Part shown: positions 36,217 to 44,405 of the stretch, one piece after another | Numbering within the stretch: the stretch's first letter is position 1 | How the letters are laid out: every line of letters begins with the position of its first letter | NCBI RefSeq assembly: GCF_016908295.1 | Contig: NZ_JAFBDO010000004.1 | Coordinates: forward strand, 186,001-250,000 | Source: Thalassobacillus pellis | GTDB lineage: Bacteria > Bacillota > Bacilli > Bacillales > Halobacillaceae | Direction of reading: 5' to 3' | DNA length: 64,000 nucleotides | The notes under the pieces: model-generated | Databases searched by the model: none | What the model was told of the DNA's origin: nothing | The model's input: the letters and a program-made list of their open reading frames with translations, nothing else | Program-made: the position numbers and the translations under genes

Positions 36217-36606
36217 ATGCGTTATTTGAAAGAAGAAGAATTAGCACTTATCTCCCGCTATTTATTTCTTTCGATGGCCTTGGTCGTTATTCAGCAGGAC
36301 CGCCGCCATATCGAGAAAGGGCAGTTCAAAATCAAAGAGCATTACCTTGAACTGCTCGGGAAGATGGAAACCACGGCCCGCTCTGAACGAAAGGAATTGC
36401 GTGCGAAAATGGATCAGGAAAAGCTGCAGGTAGTCCAGGTCAGCAAAAATGATTCTTTCACCTCTTTCCTCTTCCTCGCTCATGGCTACGAAGAAAAAAG
36501 GAACTACTTCAACCCGGCAATCCGCAAAAAAGTCGAAAACATCCTGTTCGACCTCATGCAAAAAGCCCTGCACGCTTCCCCGCAATATACCCAAAAGAAT
36601 GCTTGA
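36217..36606 (+). CDS. yhjD: YhjD-like conserved hypothetical protein
   Basis: A 129-residue soluble, charged, mostly helical protein of unknown function. The layout (ISRYLFLSMALVVIQQDR, then FKIKEHYLELL and a YFNPAIRKKVENIL tail) resembles B. subtilis YhjD, and the genes beside it (yhjE, sipV, comK) fit that placing. Start with GGAGGG. Downstream terminator at 36663. Confidence 0.65.
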   Translation: MRYLKEEELALISRYLFLSMALVVIQQDRRHIEKGQFKIKEHYLELLGKMETTARSERKELRAKMDQEKLQVVQVSKNDSFTSFLFLAHGYEEKRNYFNPAIRKKVENILFDLMQKALHASPQYTQKNA

Positions 36607-36662
36607 TCCTGTTCCATCCCGGATACAGCTCATTTAACAGAGATTAAACCAGGAAAAAGCCT

Positions 36663-36697
36663 GACATCCTTCCATCAAGAGGGGGTGTCTTTTTTTA
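36663..36697 (+). terminator. terminator after yhjD-like gene
   Basis: GACATCC / GGGTGTC stem followed by TTTTTTTT. Confidence 0.75.
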
Positions 36698-36802
36698 TTA
36701 TCTAACAATCAGAGAACTTTACGATGGACTTTGGTTATGATCACCAAGATGGATGATTCCCGCACTTACGAAGCACCAGGAGTGGCTGCCATGATCTTTA
36801 TT

Positions 36803-37342
36803 CTACTGAGCACCCAAACCTCTTCCCTGCATCGGTTCAGCTACTTTTTCAGCGGTGTACAGCACCGACTGCTTAATACGATTTTCCAGCATAAAACGGA
36901 ACTGGGCGGTGCGCTGTACTTGATTGGCGATCATGCCTTCTGATACCGGGACTTGGACGGAAGTGCCGTTAGAAAAATGTATATGTGTAGTATAGCCGTC
37001 ATGGCTTTCAAAGGATTGGATATGACTGTGGGCTATCCAGGAGCAGTCTTTTCGTTTTGGAGAGAAAATCGGGAAGAAGTAAATACCCATAGTGTGTGAG
37101 ATGACGATCGGGGGTTTGTGGGAAAATCCGGAAACCTGTTTCGTGCCTGCCAGCCTGCCGTCAAGGCTGGAAGCAAAGTAGCGGCAAGCCTCATCGATCA
37201 CTTTGCCCGGGTGGACGTAGATTTCGTGCGTATGGCTGTTTTCAATAGCTTCGGTTATCACCTTTCCATACGGGCCAGGCACGGCAATTAATGCTAGTGT
37301 TTGTGCAGTTAATTCAAACTCTATTTTTTCTGTTTGACTCAT
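36803..37342 (-). CDS. comK: competence transcription factor ComK
   Basis: Master activator of competence genes, binding paired AAAA-N5-TTTT boxes. The 179-residue protein covers the whole conserved domain: CRYFASSLDGRLAGT, FSHKPPIVIS, WIAHSHIQ and FSNG ... VPVSEGMIANQVQRTAQFR. It lacks about 13 C-terminal residues compared with B. subtilis ComK, the region used there for MecA control, so proteolytic regulation may differ. No clear K-box was found immediately upstream. A perfect hairpin lies in its leader (37374-37396). Confidence 0.92.
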   Translation of the reverse strand: MSQTEKIEFELTAQTLALIAVPGPYGKVITEAIENSHTHEIYVHPGKVIDEACRYFASSLDGRLAGTKQVSGFSHKPPIVISHTMGIYFFPIFSPKRKDCSWIAHSHIQSFESHDGYTTHIHFSNGTSVQVPVSEGMIANQVQRTAQFRFMLENRIKQSVLYTAEKVAEPMQGRGLGAQ

Positions 37343-37373
37343 TCATGTCATCTTCCTTTCCATATATCAAGAT

Positions 37374-37396
37374 ATAGAAGCAGTAATTGCTTCTAT
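37374..37396 (+). other. hairpin in comK leader / possible antisense terminator
   Basis: Perfect 9-bp stem ATAGAAGCA / TGCTTCTAT, loop of five. On the plus strand CCTTTTTT follows, giving a terminator-like structure for any transcript reading antisense to comK. On the minus strand it is a 5' leader hairpin. Confidence 0.5.
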
Positions 37397-37550
37397 CCTT
37401 TTTTAATATAGCAGAAAACACGAACAAAGTCCTGATTATCCACAAAAATATTTTATGTCTAAATACCCCTAACTGGAAATATTTGTTTCTCCCGGGGAAG
37501 GCTGGGGGCAGCAGCTGGTATTTTCTGTTTGTCCCGGGGAAATGCTATAA

Positions 37551-37685
37551 TCAGGATAAAGGATCTTTTCTAGACTCTATCTCTTTACGGTGATCATCAT
37601 TCCAGCAATCATCCACCGGCCAGCCAAAATCAGGGTTCAGCAACGTATAAACCTCCAGTTCAGGTTCAGTAAACTCCGTCTCCAT
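37551..37685 (-). CDS. 44-residue acidic hypothetical protein
   Basis: A small frame with an excellent ribosome-binding site (GGAGGTG, six bases before ATG). The product is acidic and Trp-rich (NPDFGWPVDDCWNDDHRKE), with no membrane helix or signal peptide. It lies divergently from the DUF3939 gene and upstream of comK in the same direction. No family recognised; kept because of the start signals and skewed composition. Confidence 0.55.
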   Translation of the reverse strand: METEFTEPELEVYTLLNPDFGWPVDDCWNDDHRKEIESRKDPLS

Positions 37686-37750
37686 CTTACACACCTCCAC
37701 CATTAGTGTGTACAAACCGCCGATAATCTAACCAAAGGAGGCTCGAGCTC

Positions 37751-38218
37751 ATGTGGAAGAGGAAAAAGCAAAGAAAACCTTCTGAACAACCTGCCGATAA
37801 CTATGAGAAAAAGAGCATCCCCATCGAAAAGGTGCGTAAAGCAGTCAATGATTATGCCAGCCAGCTGCCTAAAGGTGTCGAGCTGAGTGTAATAATTAAG
37901 AATGATTTAACTATTGACTATGACCTGATCGCCCCTTATCTAAAAGGAATTCCAACTGAAACCTATTATATGTCTCGTGAAACTTATGAAATTTTCCCTG
38001 CAGCCGATCGTCAGCTTGCTATCGACCTGGACCATGTCCAAAAAGCGGTCGACAATTATATGAAGCAGACAAAGGAGCTTCCAGTCATAGACAGCGACCC
38101 CTATAAGCGGGTCAATTACTTTAAGCTGGAGCGGCTGAACCTTCTTCCCTACCGCCCAGTCAGAGAATTTTATATCACCGAAGATGAATTCCTGATTGAT
38201 TATCGGAAACCGTCCTGA
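37751..38218 (+). CDS. DUF3939-like protein
   Basis: A 155-residue soluble protein, function unknown. Highly basic N-terminus (WKRKKQRK), then a domain with two halves of VRKAVNDYASQLPKG and VQKAVDNYMKQTKELPVIDSDPYKRVNYFKL. This pattern recalls DUF3939 from Bacillaceae, from memory rather than a search. Start ATG 37751 with AAAGGAGG. Followed by a strong terminator. Confidence 0.65.
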   Translation: MWKRKKQRKPSEQPADNYEKKSIPIEKVRKAVNDYASQLPKGVELSVIIKNDLTIDYDLIAPYLKGIPTETYYMSRETYEIFPAADRQLAIDLDHVQKAVDNYMKQTKELPVIDSDPYKRVNYFKLERLNLLPYRPVREFYITEDEFLIDYRKPS

Positions 38219-38226
38219 AATTTTGG

Positions 38227-38261
38227 AAGTGCGTCCTTCTTGAAGGAACGCACTTTTTTTG
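38227..38261 (+). terminator. terminator after DUF3939-like gene
   Basis: AGTGCGT(C)CTTC / GAAGG(A)ACGCACT with TTTTTTT. Confidence 0.88.
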
Positions 38262-38264
38262 CAT

Positions 38265-38355
38265 TAGAAAAACTTGGCTAGTCACCAAGTCCTTATGTCG
38301 AAAGTCTTAGTTTTACATCCTTAACAAAGTTAAAATTTCTTAAAGTATAAAAAAA
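38265..38355 (-). repeat. dispersed repeat family 2, copy 3
   Basis: Slightly shortened copy (ACTTGGCTAGTCACCAAGT, TTAACAAAGTTAAA, TTTCTTAAAG), again abutting a hairpin with a minus-strand T-tract. Confidence 0.82.
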
Positions 38356-38423
38356 GGCCAATATCCATCAAGGATATTGGCAAAGAGACGACTGGTTAAA
38401 CTTTTGAGTGAGGGAATTAAATA

Positions 38424-38666
38424 ATGAAAAAGCTTCGCTGGTATCGAAGGCTTTTCCATCGGGATTTCCATAACACCAATTATGGAAATCCATCCATTGC
38501 AAGGGTATGCAATGGGATATTGACTTCAGGATTCCGTTTGAATCCTTCAGCCAACCTATGTCCTTATTGTAATATAGACATGTCCGTCCTTCACCGAAAA
38601 GATATTGCGGTACTCCGCAAAGCCATTGCGTTATTACTATTTTCTGTCAGAATATTCTTTCTTTAA
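38424..38666 (+). CDS. doubtful 80-codon frame over the hairpin array
   Basis: An open frame with a weak upstream G-rich sequence (GTGAGGG, 11 bases before ATG). The product has a basic N-terminus (KKLRWYRRLFHR), a lone CPYC pair and a hydrophobic C-terminus. No family recognised. Codons coincide with the arms of five hairpins, so the base sequence is constrained by structure. It may be a chance frame in a non-coding structured region. Confidence 0.25.
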   Translation: MKKLRWYRRLFHRDFHNTNYGNPSIARVCNGILTSGFRLNPSANLCPYCNIDMSVLHRKDIAVLRKAIALLLFSVRIFFL

Positions 38667-38735
38667 CCTGCTAACTCAGTAAAAACAAGTATTCACTATA
38701 TGGAGGGGCTTCTTTGCAAAGAGTTTATTTCCTAA

Positions 38736-38762
38736 AATAAAACCTCGGGAATCCCCGAGGCA
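38736..38762 (-). terminator. lplJ terminator
   Basis: On the minus strand, CCTCGGGG-ATT-CCCGAGG followed by TTTTATTTT, just past the lplJ stop. Confidence 0.88.
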
Positions 38763-38768
38763 AAGTTC

Positions 38769-39767
38769 TTAATAAACGATATCCAAAAAATCTTCTTTTG
38801 AAATTTTACCTAAATAGTGGGATATATCGATTTCCCCGAGGCTCTCTTCTATTGCCGATTTCTCATATCTGGTGCCGATCAGACGATCCTCAATTTCACT
38901 TATGTCACCGACCCCGAAGAAATCTCCGTAAATCTTGGCATTATTGATAATTCCTTTCGCTACATCCAGGCGGACATCATAGCTTCCTGCCCCTTCAATC
39001 CGCTTTGTGTGCTGGATGTTGAACTTTGGTGACTTTCCATAGTTCCATTCCCAATTTTTGTAGCGCTTTTCCGCAATATTGTGGATTTCCTTCCAGTCAT
39101 CGCCGGTCAATTCATATTGAGGGACATCTTCTACCTTTTCCACATCAAAAATATAACGAAGAATCATGCTTTTGAACTCGTCCATCGTAATCGATTCATC
39201 GAGATATTCGGATATATTCGCCACCCTGCTGCGAATAGATTTGATGCCTTTTGATTTGATTTTTTCCGTTTTGACATTGAGTGCGGAAACGACATGCTCC
39301 ACCTCCGAGTCAAACATAAGAGTCCCATGACTGAACATGCGTCCCCTTGTGGAAAATTGCGCGTTCCCAGAGATTTTACGGCCTTCCACAACGAGGTCGT
39401 TACGCCCGGATAATTCCGCATTTACACCGAGCTTCTGCAAAGCTTCGGTGACCGGTTCTGTAAATTTCGCGAAATCGTGAAAGCTGTCCCCATCATCCTT
39501 GGTAATAAAACTGAAGTTCAAGTTGCCAAGGTCATGGTAAACAGCACCTCCACCGGATAGACGACGTACCACGTGAATGCCGTTCTCCTCGACATAGTCA
39601 GTATTGATTTCTTCTACCGTATTCTGATTTTTCCCGATGATAATAGAAGGCTCATTAATATAAAAAAGTAAGTATGTTTCATTGATATCGAGGTTCTTCA
39701 ATGCATATTCTTCTATAGCAAGGTTGATGTGAGGGTCATTGATACCTTCGTTGTCAATAAATAACAT
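38769..39767 (-). CDS. lplJ: lipoate-protein ligase
   Basis: Attaches free lipoate to the E2/GcvH domains of 2-oxoacid dehydrogenases using ATP. The 332 residues include the lipoyl-AMP site RRLSGGGAVYHD (69-80), GRNDLVVEGRKISGNAQ with the catalytic-type lysine, and the C-terminal accessory domain of bacterial LplA. In B. subtilis lplJ (yhfJ) follows yhfI, the same arrangement as here. GAAAGGA precedes the ATG. Confidence 0.92.
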   Translation of the reverse strand: MLFIDNEGINDPHINLAIEEYALKNLDINETYLLFYINEPSIIIGKNQNTVEEINTDYVEENGIHVVRRLSGGGAVYHDLGNLNFSFITKDDGDSFHDFAKFTEPVTEALQKLGVNAELSGRNDLVVEGRKISGNAQFSTRGRMFSHGTLMFDSEVEHVVSALNVKTEKIKSKGIKSIRSRVANISEYLDESITMDEFKSMILRYIFDVEKVEDVPQYELTGDDWKEIHNIAEKRYKNWEWNYGKSPKFNIQHTKRIEGAGSYDVRLDVAKGIINNAKIYGDFFGVGDISEIEDRLIGTRYEKSAIEESLGEIDISHYLGKISKEDFLDIVY

Positions 39768-39845
39768 GCGATCATTCCTTTCAAAAATACTGCCATCTCA
39801 TATTGTAATCAAATACGACGGAAGAAACAATTACAATGCGTCCTC

Positions 39846-40583
39846 TTACCTATCTTTGGTCCATTTGAGATTTTCCCTGGCAAGTTCAATCGGGCCCCTG
39901 TATACTTCGCTAGCCTGTTTGGCAAGTTCCTTATGATCGCCGAAATGTGGGAGGTGACTTAGGTATAATTGTCCCACTCCTGCTTTTGACGCGAGAATTC
40001 CTGCTTCTTCACTCGTCATATGCCCTGGCCCTCTGCCATCCATTCCTTTATAAAAATTTGTATCCGTAATCAGCAGATCAGCATTTTTGGCAAATGGAAT
40101 CCAGTCTTCAGAAAAAGCCGTATCAGCCGTATAGACGATGCTGGCATTTCCGTCAGCTATTTTCATTCCATAGCAAGGGACAGGATGCTGGGTTTTATGA
40201 AACTGAATGTCGAATGGACCCAGCGTAAGACTTTTCGAAGGGTCATAAGCTATTCCCTCAGTGAAATGATGACTCAGAGCTGCGAAATTATCTGAATCAA
40301 ATCCATGTCCGTATATAGGAAGGATTCTTTCCGTGTTGTTTAGCGTGTTTTGTACCAGCCATGCATATTGAAGTGCGCCTATATCCGCTTTGTGATCATG
40401 ATGATAATGGGATAGAATCACTGCATCCAAACTCATGAGATCGATTGTTTCCTGGAGCCTGGACAATGCTCCGCTTCCACAGTCAATAAGAAGCCGAAAA
40501 CCATCTTTTTCGAGCAAATAACAAGAAGTTGCACTGCCACTGGCGGGATAAGCCCCCCAGTATCCAATTACGGTCCATTTCAA
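39846..40583 (-). CDS. yhfI: YhfI-like metallo-beta-lactamase fold hydrolase
   Basis: Predicted metal-dependent hydrolase, 245 residues, related to RNase Z and YhfI; substrate unknown. The metal motif SHYHHDHKADI (59-69), the later His in HPVPCYG, TADT and SHLP complete the site. The start is the TTG at 40583, preceded by AGGAGG. It lies 78 bases upstream of lplJ, so the two likely form an operon. Confidence 0.88.
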   Translation of the reverse strand: MKWTVIGYWGAYPASGSATSCYLLEKDGFRLLIDCGSGALSRLQETIDLMSLDAVILSHYHHDHKADIGALQYAWLVQNTLNNTERILPIYGHGFDSDNFAALSHHFTEGIAYDPSKSLTLGPFDIQFHKTQHPVPCYGMKIADGNASIVYTADTAFSEDWIPFAKNADLLITDTNFYKGMDGRGPGHMTSEEAGILASKAGVGQLYLSHLPHFGDHKELAKQASEVYRGPIELARENLKWTKDR

Positions 40584-40710
40584 ACCAGTTTCCTCCTATC
40601 TGGGCTATGTACTCATTTTACATTGTTTTATAACAGACTATTGAAAATATTCCATTGTTATAATACAATGGAACTGTAATATTCTTCTAAACGTCAGGGA
40701 GGCGATGAAC

Positions 40711-40839
40711 ATGATGAGTATTGTTGAGTTCTTTAGAAACCTGCCACGGAAGCAATGCGCAAACTGCGGACACGAGATTGATGAAAAAGCTGATTGTTAC
40801 GGTAACCTCTGTGATGATTGTGATGACCCAGCACGTTAA
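40711..40839 (+). CDS. yhfH: YhfH-like small zinc-ribbon protein
   Basis: A 42-residue protein with two cysteine pairs, CANC and CDDC, 17 residues apart, predicted to bind one zinc. It resembles B. subtilis YhfH (start IVEFFRNLPRKQC), which also sits beside yhfI. GGAGGCGATG precedes the tandem ATGs. Function unknown. Divergent from yhfI. Confidence 0.8.
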   Translation: MMSIVEFFRNLPRKQCANCGHEIDEKADCYGNLCDDCDDPAR

Positions 40840-40895
40840 GGTGCTGTTATCCTATTCCACAATTATTACCATGTAGAAACACTTTTCTCCTTCTC

Positions 40896-40929
40896 GAACA
40901 GCCGTGCAAAACAGCTGTTCTTTTTTTTT
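40896..40929 (+). terminator. yhfH terminator
   Basis: GAACAGC / GCTGTTC stem with nine T residues. Confidence 0.88.
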
Positions 40930-40974
40930 GTTCTAATTAGAAAAAACCTATTTATTATACATTCCTAATGTAAA

Positions 40975-41009
40975 ATAAGGGCCCCGATCCAAGACCGGAA
41001 CCCTTACAA
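40975..41009 (-). terminator. terminator of CAP lipoprotein gene
   Basis: On the minus strand, AAGGG..CCGGTC / GATCGG..CCCTT followed by ATTTTA. Confidence 0.7.
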
Positions 41010-41010
41010 G

Positions 41011-41742
41011 TTATTTTCCGATAAACATTTGTGTCCAGTATGTGCCTCTTGCTCCGCCTTCTTCTGCGTAACCAACACCGATATGGGTGAGTTCACCATT
41101 TAAAATATTTTTTCTGTGACCTGGGCTGTTCATCCAGCCCTCCACAACCTGTTCAGGAGTGTCCTGGCCAGCAGCAATATTTTCCGCAGCAGTACGGTAA
41201 TCGACACCGAATTGCTTCATCATTTCAAACGGGCTTCCGTAAGTCGGAGAAGTATGCGAAAAGTAACCATTTTGCGCCATATCCTCTGACTTTTTCTGGG
41301 CAACTTTCATCACTTGGTTATCGATCTTCAGCGGTTTAAGTCCATTGTTTTTTCTTCGCTCGTTCGTAAGCTGGACCACCTGCTTTTGGAAATCACCAAC
41401 TGCCTGTTCGTTAACTTGTTGATTATTTTGTTGATTTTCTTGCCCATTTTGCTGTGTGTTTCCCTGTGTGTTTCTTTGTCTGTTACCATCCTGGCCATCA
41501 TTACGGGCAATCCTTTGATTAACCCCGTCGTTCCAGTTGAAATCCTCTGGAAACACACCATAATCAGCATTTCTTTCAGTGAAAAAACGGATATCCCCTT
41601 CACGTTGCATCGTTCCAGGACCATAATTGACAGCTTCAGGTGCAGCTGTTCCGTCTCCGTTTCCACCATCATTTTGTCCATTACATCCGATCAAACCGAT
41701 CAGAAGTAAGGAATATAAACTTGCTAAGATCATTTTTTTCAC
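41011..41742 (-). CDS. CAP-domain lipoprotein (YkwD type)
   Basis: Extracellular lipoprotein of 243 residues. Signal peptide with lipobox LIGC (Cys20), then a Gly/Asn/Gln-rich linker with long N/Q runs (about 80-112). The C-terminal CAP (SCP/PR-1) domain (about 118-243) shows LTNERRKNNGLKPL, FSHTSP, AAENIAAG and WMNSPGHRKNIL. In Bacillus such proteins are spore- or envelope-associated, with no enzyme activity established. Start is the GTG at 41742 with AGAGG upstream. Confidence 0.87.
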   Translation of the reverse strand: MKKMILASLYSLLLIGLIGCNGQNDGGNGDGTAAPEAVNYGPGTMQREGDIRFFTERNADYGVFPEDFNWNDGVNQRIARNDGQDGNRQRNTQGNTQQNGQENQQNNQQVNEQAVGDFQKQVVQLTNERRKNNGLKPLKIDNQVMKVAQKKSEDMAQNGYFSHTSPTYGSPFEMMKQFGVDYRTAAENIAAGQDTPEQVVEGWMNSPGHRKNILNGELTHIGVGYAEEGGARGTYWTQMFIGK

Positions 41743-41981
41743 TGTTAGGTCAACCTCTTTCTTAAAAAATTGGTCGACCTTATTGTCTGCAGTTAGGAAG
41801 TAAATACTCTTGCTATTCTACAACAGTATTTGGCAAAGATGTATGCTCACGGCAGAGTTGCACGCTGGTAAGAATACGATCGCCCAGCAATGAAATTTGC
41901 TCGCAGGAACACTTATCGGCAGATGCTCATGGTGGAATCAGTATTTCAGTTGCCTCAAGGGTCCTCGGTTCCTGAAGGTAA
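41743..41981. other. intergenic region upstream of CAP lipoprotein gene
   Basis: No gene supported. Around 41840-41935 the sequence (ATGCTCACGG, GAATACGATCGCCCAGC, TTTGCTCGC) resembles the tandem repeat units at 16779-16899 read in reverse. Confidence 0.45.
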
Positions 41982-42014
41982 GAAAAAAGCTTGCGGAAAA
42001 TGTCCCCACAAGCT
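41982..42014 (-). terminator. hemEHY operon terminator
   Basis: On the minus strand, AGCTTGTGG / CCGCAAGCT with TTTTTTC, 29 bases past the hemY stop. Confidence 0.88.
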
Positions 42015-42043
42015 GACCTGCTCAACAGGCCTATATCTTATAT

Positions 42044-43450
42044 TTATTTTAAAAATTCCAGCACTTCCTCAACCGTGTGTTTCCCTTGATCTATACAATC
42101 AGGCAGACCTAAACCTTCATATGACCCACCGGCAAGATATACGCCCGGAAGCTCCTGTGCCATGTCTGCTTTAATCGCTTCCACTCGTGCTTTGTGACCA
42201 ACTGTATATTGGGGCATAGCATTTTTCCAGCGTGTAACCACTGTAAACTCAGGCTCTGCAGTAATTTTCATGGTTTTATTAAGATCCTTCAGAACAATAT
42301 CCGTGATTTCCTCATCGGTAAGGTCAACGACCTCCTGATCATCAGGTTTTCCTACATAACAGCGTAAAAGTGCTTTCCCTTCTGGCGTGGAATGGGGCCA
42401 CTTTTTGTGCGTCCATGTACAAGCAGTAATCCGGAATTTGCTGTTTCTCGAAACGACAAATCCAGTTCCATCAATATCCTTTTTGATGGCAGATGCATCA
42501 AATGCCATCGCAACATTGGCAACGGATGTTGAAGGCATCTCTTTAAAAGGTGCCATAAATTCGTACTTGCTCAGCATCCGCTCAGCAGCATGATGTGGAA
42601 CTGCCATAATCACAGCATCCGGCTTCATCACTTCCCCATCACTTAAGAGAAGGTGGTAATGATCTTCTTTTTTCTCGATATGGTCGACACCAATTCCTGT
42701 TTGGATTGTCCCTTCATCCAACTGCGCTGCAATCGCCCTCACGAGAGACTCGAGACCATTCTCCACAGTCCGGAACATGCTTGGTTTTTTTGCTTTTTTA
42801 GCCTTTCTTTTAGCTGCAGGCATAGTCTCCTTCAATCCTTTTATCAGACTGCCATGTGTCTGTTCCAACTGATAAAAATTCGGGAAGGTGGCCATCAGGC
42901 TGAGATTATCGATATCGCCTGCATAAATTCCGGATAGAAGTGGTTCGATCAAATTCTCGACGACTTCATCACCAAGGCGGCGGCGGAAAAATTCTCCGAG
43001 TGACTGGTCCTCGCGTGGTTCACTTTTTGGCCGGATGAAATCTCCGGCGGCTCTGAGTTTTCCGGCAGGAGAAAATAAGCTGGAAAACAAAAATGGCCGG
43101 ACTTTCGTAGGGATCCCCATGAAAGAGCCACTCGGCATTTTATGAAGCTTATTTTTAACAAGTATATAGGACTGTCCTGTCCCATTAGGAACGAGCTTAT
43201 CACCAAGTCCAACCTCTTCGGCAAGCTCTGCAGCACTTTTTTTCCGTGCTAAAAAGGAATCGGGACCACGCTCGATCGTGAACCCGTCTTTTTTCACAGT
43301 GCTGATTTTCCCGCCAAGACGATCGCTCGCCTCAAGCAGTTTAACTTCGTAGGGAAGCTGATGTTCCTTTATTTCCTTTTGCAAGTAGTAGGCTGCTGTC
43401 AAGCCAGCAATGCCTCCACCGATGATAGCTATCTGTTTATGCGCTGTCAT
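42044..43450 (-). CDS. hemY: coproporphyrinogen III oxidase (HemY/CgoX)
   Basis: FAD enzyme oxidising coproporphyrinogen III to coproporphyrin III in the Gram-positive heme pathway. The 468 residues begin with the dinucleotide fold IGGGIAGL (9-16) and LLEASDRLGGK. The C-terminal FAD-binding block is VYLAGGSYEGLGLPDCI. It carries a basic Lys-rich loop (KRKAKKAKK), typical of Bacillus HemY. Last gene of hemE-hemH-hemY, 9 bases after hemH, site GGAGG. Confidence 0.94.
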   Translation of the reverse strand: MTAHKQIAIIGGGIAGLTAAYYLQKEIKEHQLPYEVKLLEASDRLGGKISTVKKDGFTIERGPDSFLARKKSAAELAEEVGLGDKLVPNGTGQSYILVKNKLHKMPSGSFMGIPTKVRPFLFSSLFSPAGKLRAAGDFIRPKSEPREDQSLGEFFRRRLGDEVVENLIEPLLSGIYAGDIDNLSLMATFPNFYQLEQTHGSLIKGLKETMPAAKRKAKKAKKPSMFRTVENGLESLVRAIAAQLDEGTIQTGIGVDHIEKKEDHYHLLLSDGEVMKPDAVIMAVPHHAAERMLSKYEFMAPFKEMPSTSVANVAMAFDASAIKKDIDGTGFVVSRNSKFRITACTWTHKKWPHSTPEGKALLRCYVGKPDDQEVVDLTDEEITDIVLKDLNKTMKITAEPEFTVVTRWKNAMPQYTVGHKARVEAIKADMAQELPGVYLAGGSYEGLGLPDCIDQGKHTVEEVLEFLK

Positions 43451-43459
43451 ACAGACCTC

Positions 43460-44392
43460 CTACTCCCTGGCTTTATCAAGAACAACACGGGCCAGGGTGT
43501 CGATGAATTTGGCGTTTGTATTCGGCATTTCCGGTCGGTAATAGCTTGCTCCGACCTCCTCACAGACCACTTTACACTCGTAATCGTTGTCATATAACAC
43601 TTCAAGGTGATCAGACACAAACCCGACTGGTGCATACACAAACGCACGGTATCCTTTTTCATGGAAAAGATCCCTTGTCAGATCCTGCACATCCGGACCA
43701 AGCCAAGGATCCGGGGTGTTCCCTTCACTTTGCCAGCCGATTTCATAATTCTTAATCCCTGTCGCTTCAGAAATTAAGGCAGCCGTTTGCTCCAGCTGCT
43801 GCGGATAAGGGTCTCCTCCCTTCAGGATTTTCTCCGGGAGACTGTGGGCAGAGACAATCAGGCAAGCCTTATTTCGTTCCGTTTCATCCATTTTATCGTA
43901 GACAGACAGAATCTGATCTTTCCAGAAACCAATGAATCCAGGTGCGTCATACCAGCTTTCAACAGACCGGATGGTCAGATTGTCATATTTTGCGGCCTCT
44001 TCCTGTGCTCTGCCGTTATACGATTTGACACTGAAAGTAGAGTAATGAGGGGCAAGAACAATGGATACTGCTTCTTCTATGCCATCCTCCGCCATTTGAG
44101 CAACAGCATCCTCTACAAATGGCTCAATATGTTTTAGACCAAGATAATAGGTGAATGTTACGTCATCCTGCATATCATTCAGTTTCTGTTCAATGGCTTT
44201 CGCCTGGTTTTCCGTAATGCGGGCGAGCGGTGAAATACCGCCGATCGCATCATATCTTTCCCGTAAATCCGTAAGCATTTCCTCTGAAGGCTTTCTGCCA
44301 CGGCGGATGTGCGTATAATAACGTTCTAAGTCTTCTTCTTTATAAGGAGTTCCATAGGCCATAACCAACAGGCCCATTTTTTTCTTTGCCAA
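43460..44392 (-). CDS. hemH: coproporphyrin III ferrochelatase
   Basis: Inserts ferrous iron into coproporphyrin III (CpfC). The 310 residues align without gaps in key positions to the B. subtilis enzyme: metal-site His183 (SAHSLPEK) and Glu264 (VSDHLEVL) fall at identical numbers. Start is the TTG at 44392, with GAGGTGA upstream. Between hemE and hemY in one operon. Confidence 0.95.
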   Translation of the reverse strand: MAKKKMGLLVMAYGTPYKEEDLERYYTHIRRGRKPSEEMLTDLRERYDAIGGISPLARITENQAKAIEQKLNDMQDDVTFTYYLGLKHIEPFVEDAVAQMAEDGIEEAVSIVLAPHYSTFSVKSYNGRAQEEAAKYDNLTIRSVESWYDAPGFIGFWKDQILSVYDKMDETERNKACLIVSAHSLPEKILKGGDPYPQQLEQTAALISEATGIKNYEIGWQSEGNTPDPWLGPDVQDLTRDLFHEKGYRAFVYAPVGFVSDHLEVLYDNDYECKVVCEEVGASYYRPEMPNTNAKFIDTLARVVLDKARE

Positions 44393-44405
44393 AGGGAGTC
44401 ACCTC

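Larger units (their letters stand above)
38357..38762. other. array of consecutive perfect or near-perfect hairpins
   Basis: At least seven stem-loops in 400 bases: GCCAATATCC/GGATATTGGC (38357-38381), AAAAGC-TTCG/CGAAGGCTTTT (38428-38455), GGATTTCCATAA/TTATGGAAATCC (38463-38491), CCATTGCA/TGCAATGG (38493-38515), AGGATTC/GAATCCT (about 38527-38545), TTGCGG/CCGCAA (38605-38620) and CCTCGGGG/CCCGAGG (38743-38760). The short TTTATTT/AAATAAA pair lies just before the last. The first and last read as minus-strand terminators. What the middle ones do is unknown. Confidence 0.65.

Noticed and set aside
37387-37593. 68-codon plus-strand frame upstream of the DUF3939 gene
   Set aside because: No ribosome-binding site, overlaps the better supported minus-strand 44-residue gene.
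38424-38666. Treating the hairpin array as a CRISPR or REP array
   Set aside because: Each stem has a different sequence, so there is no repeated unit.
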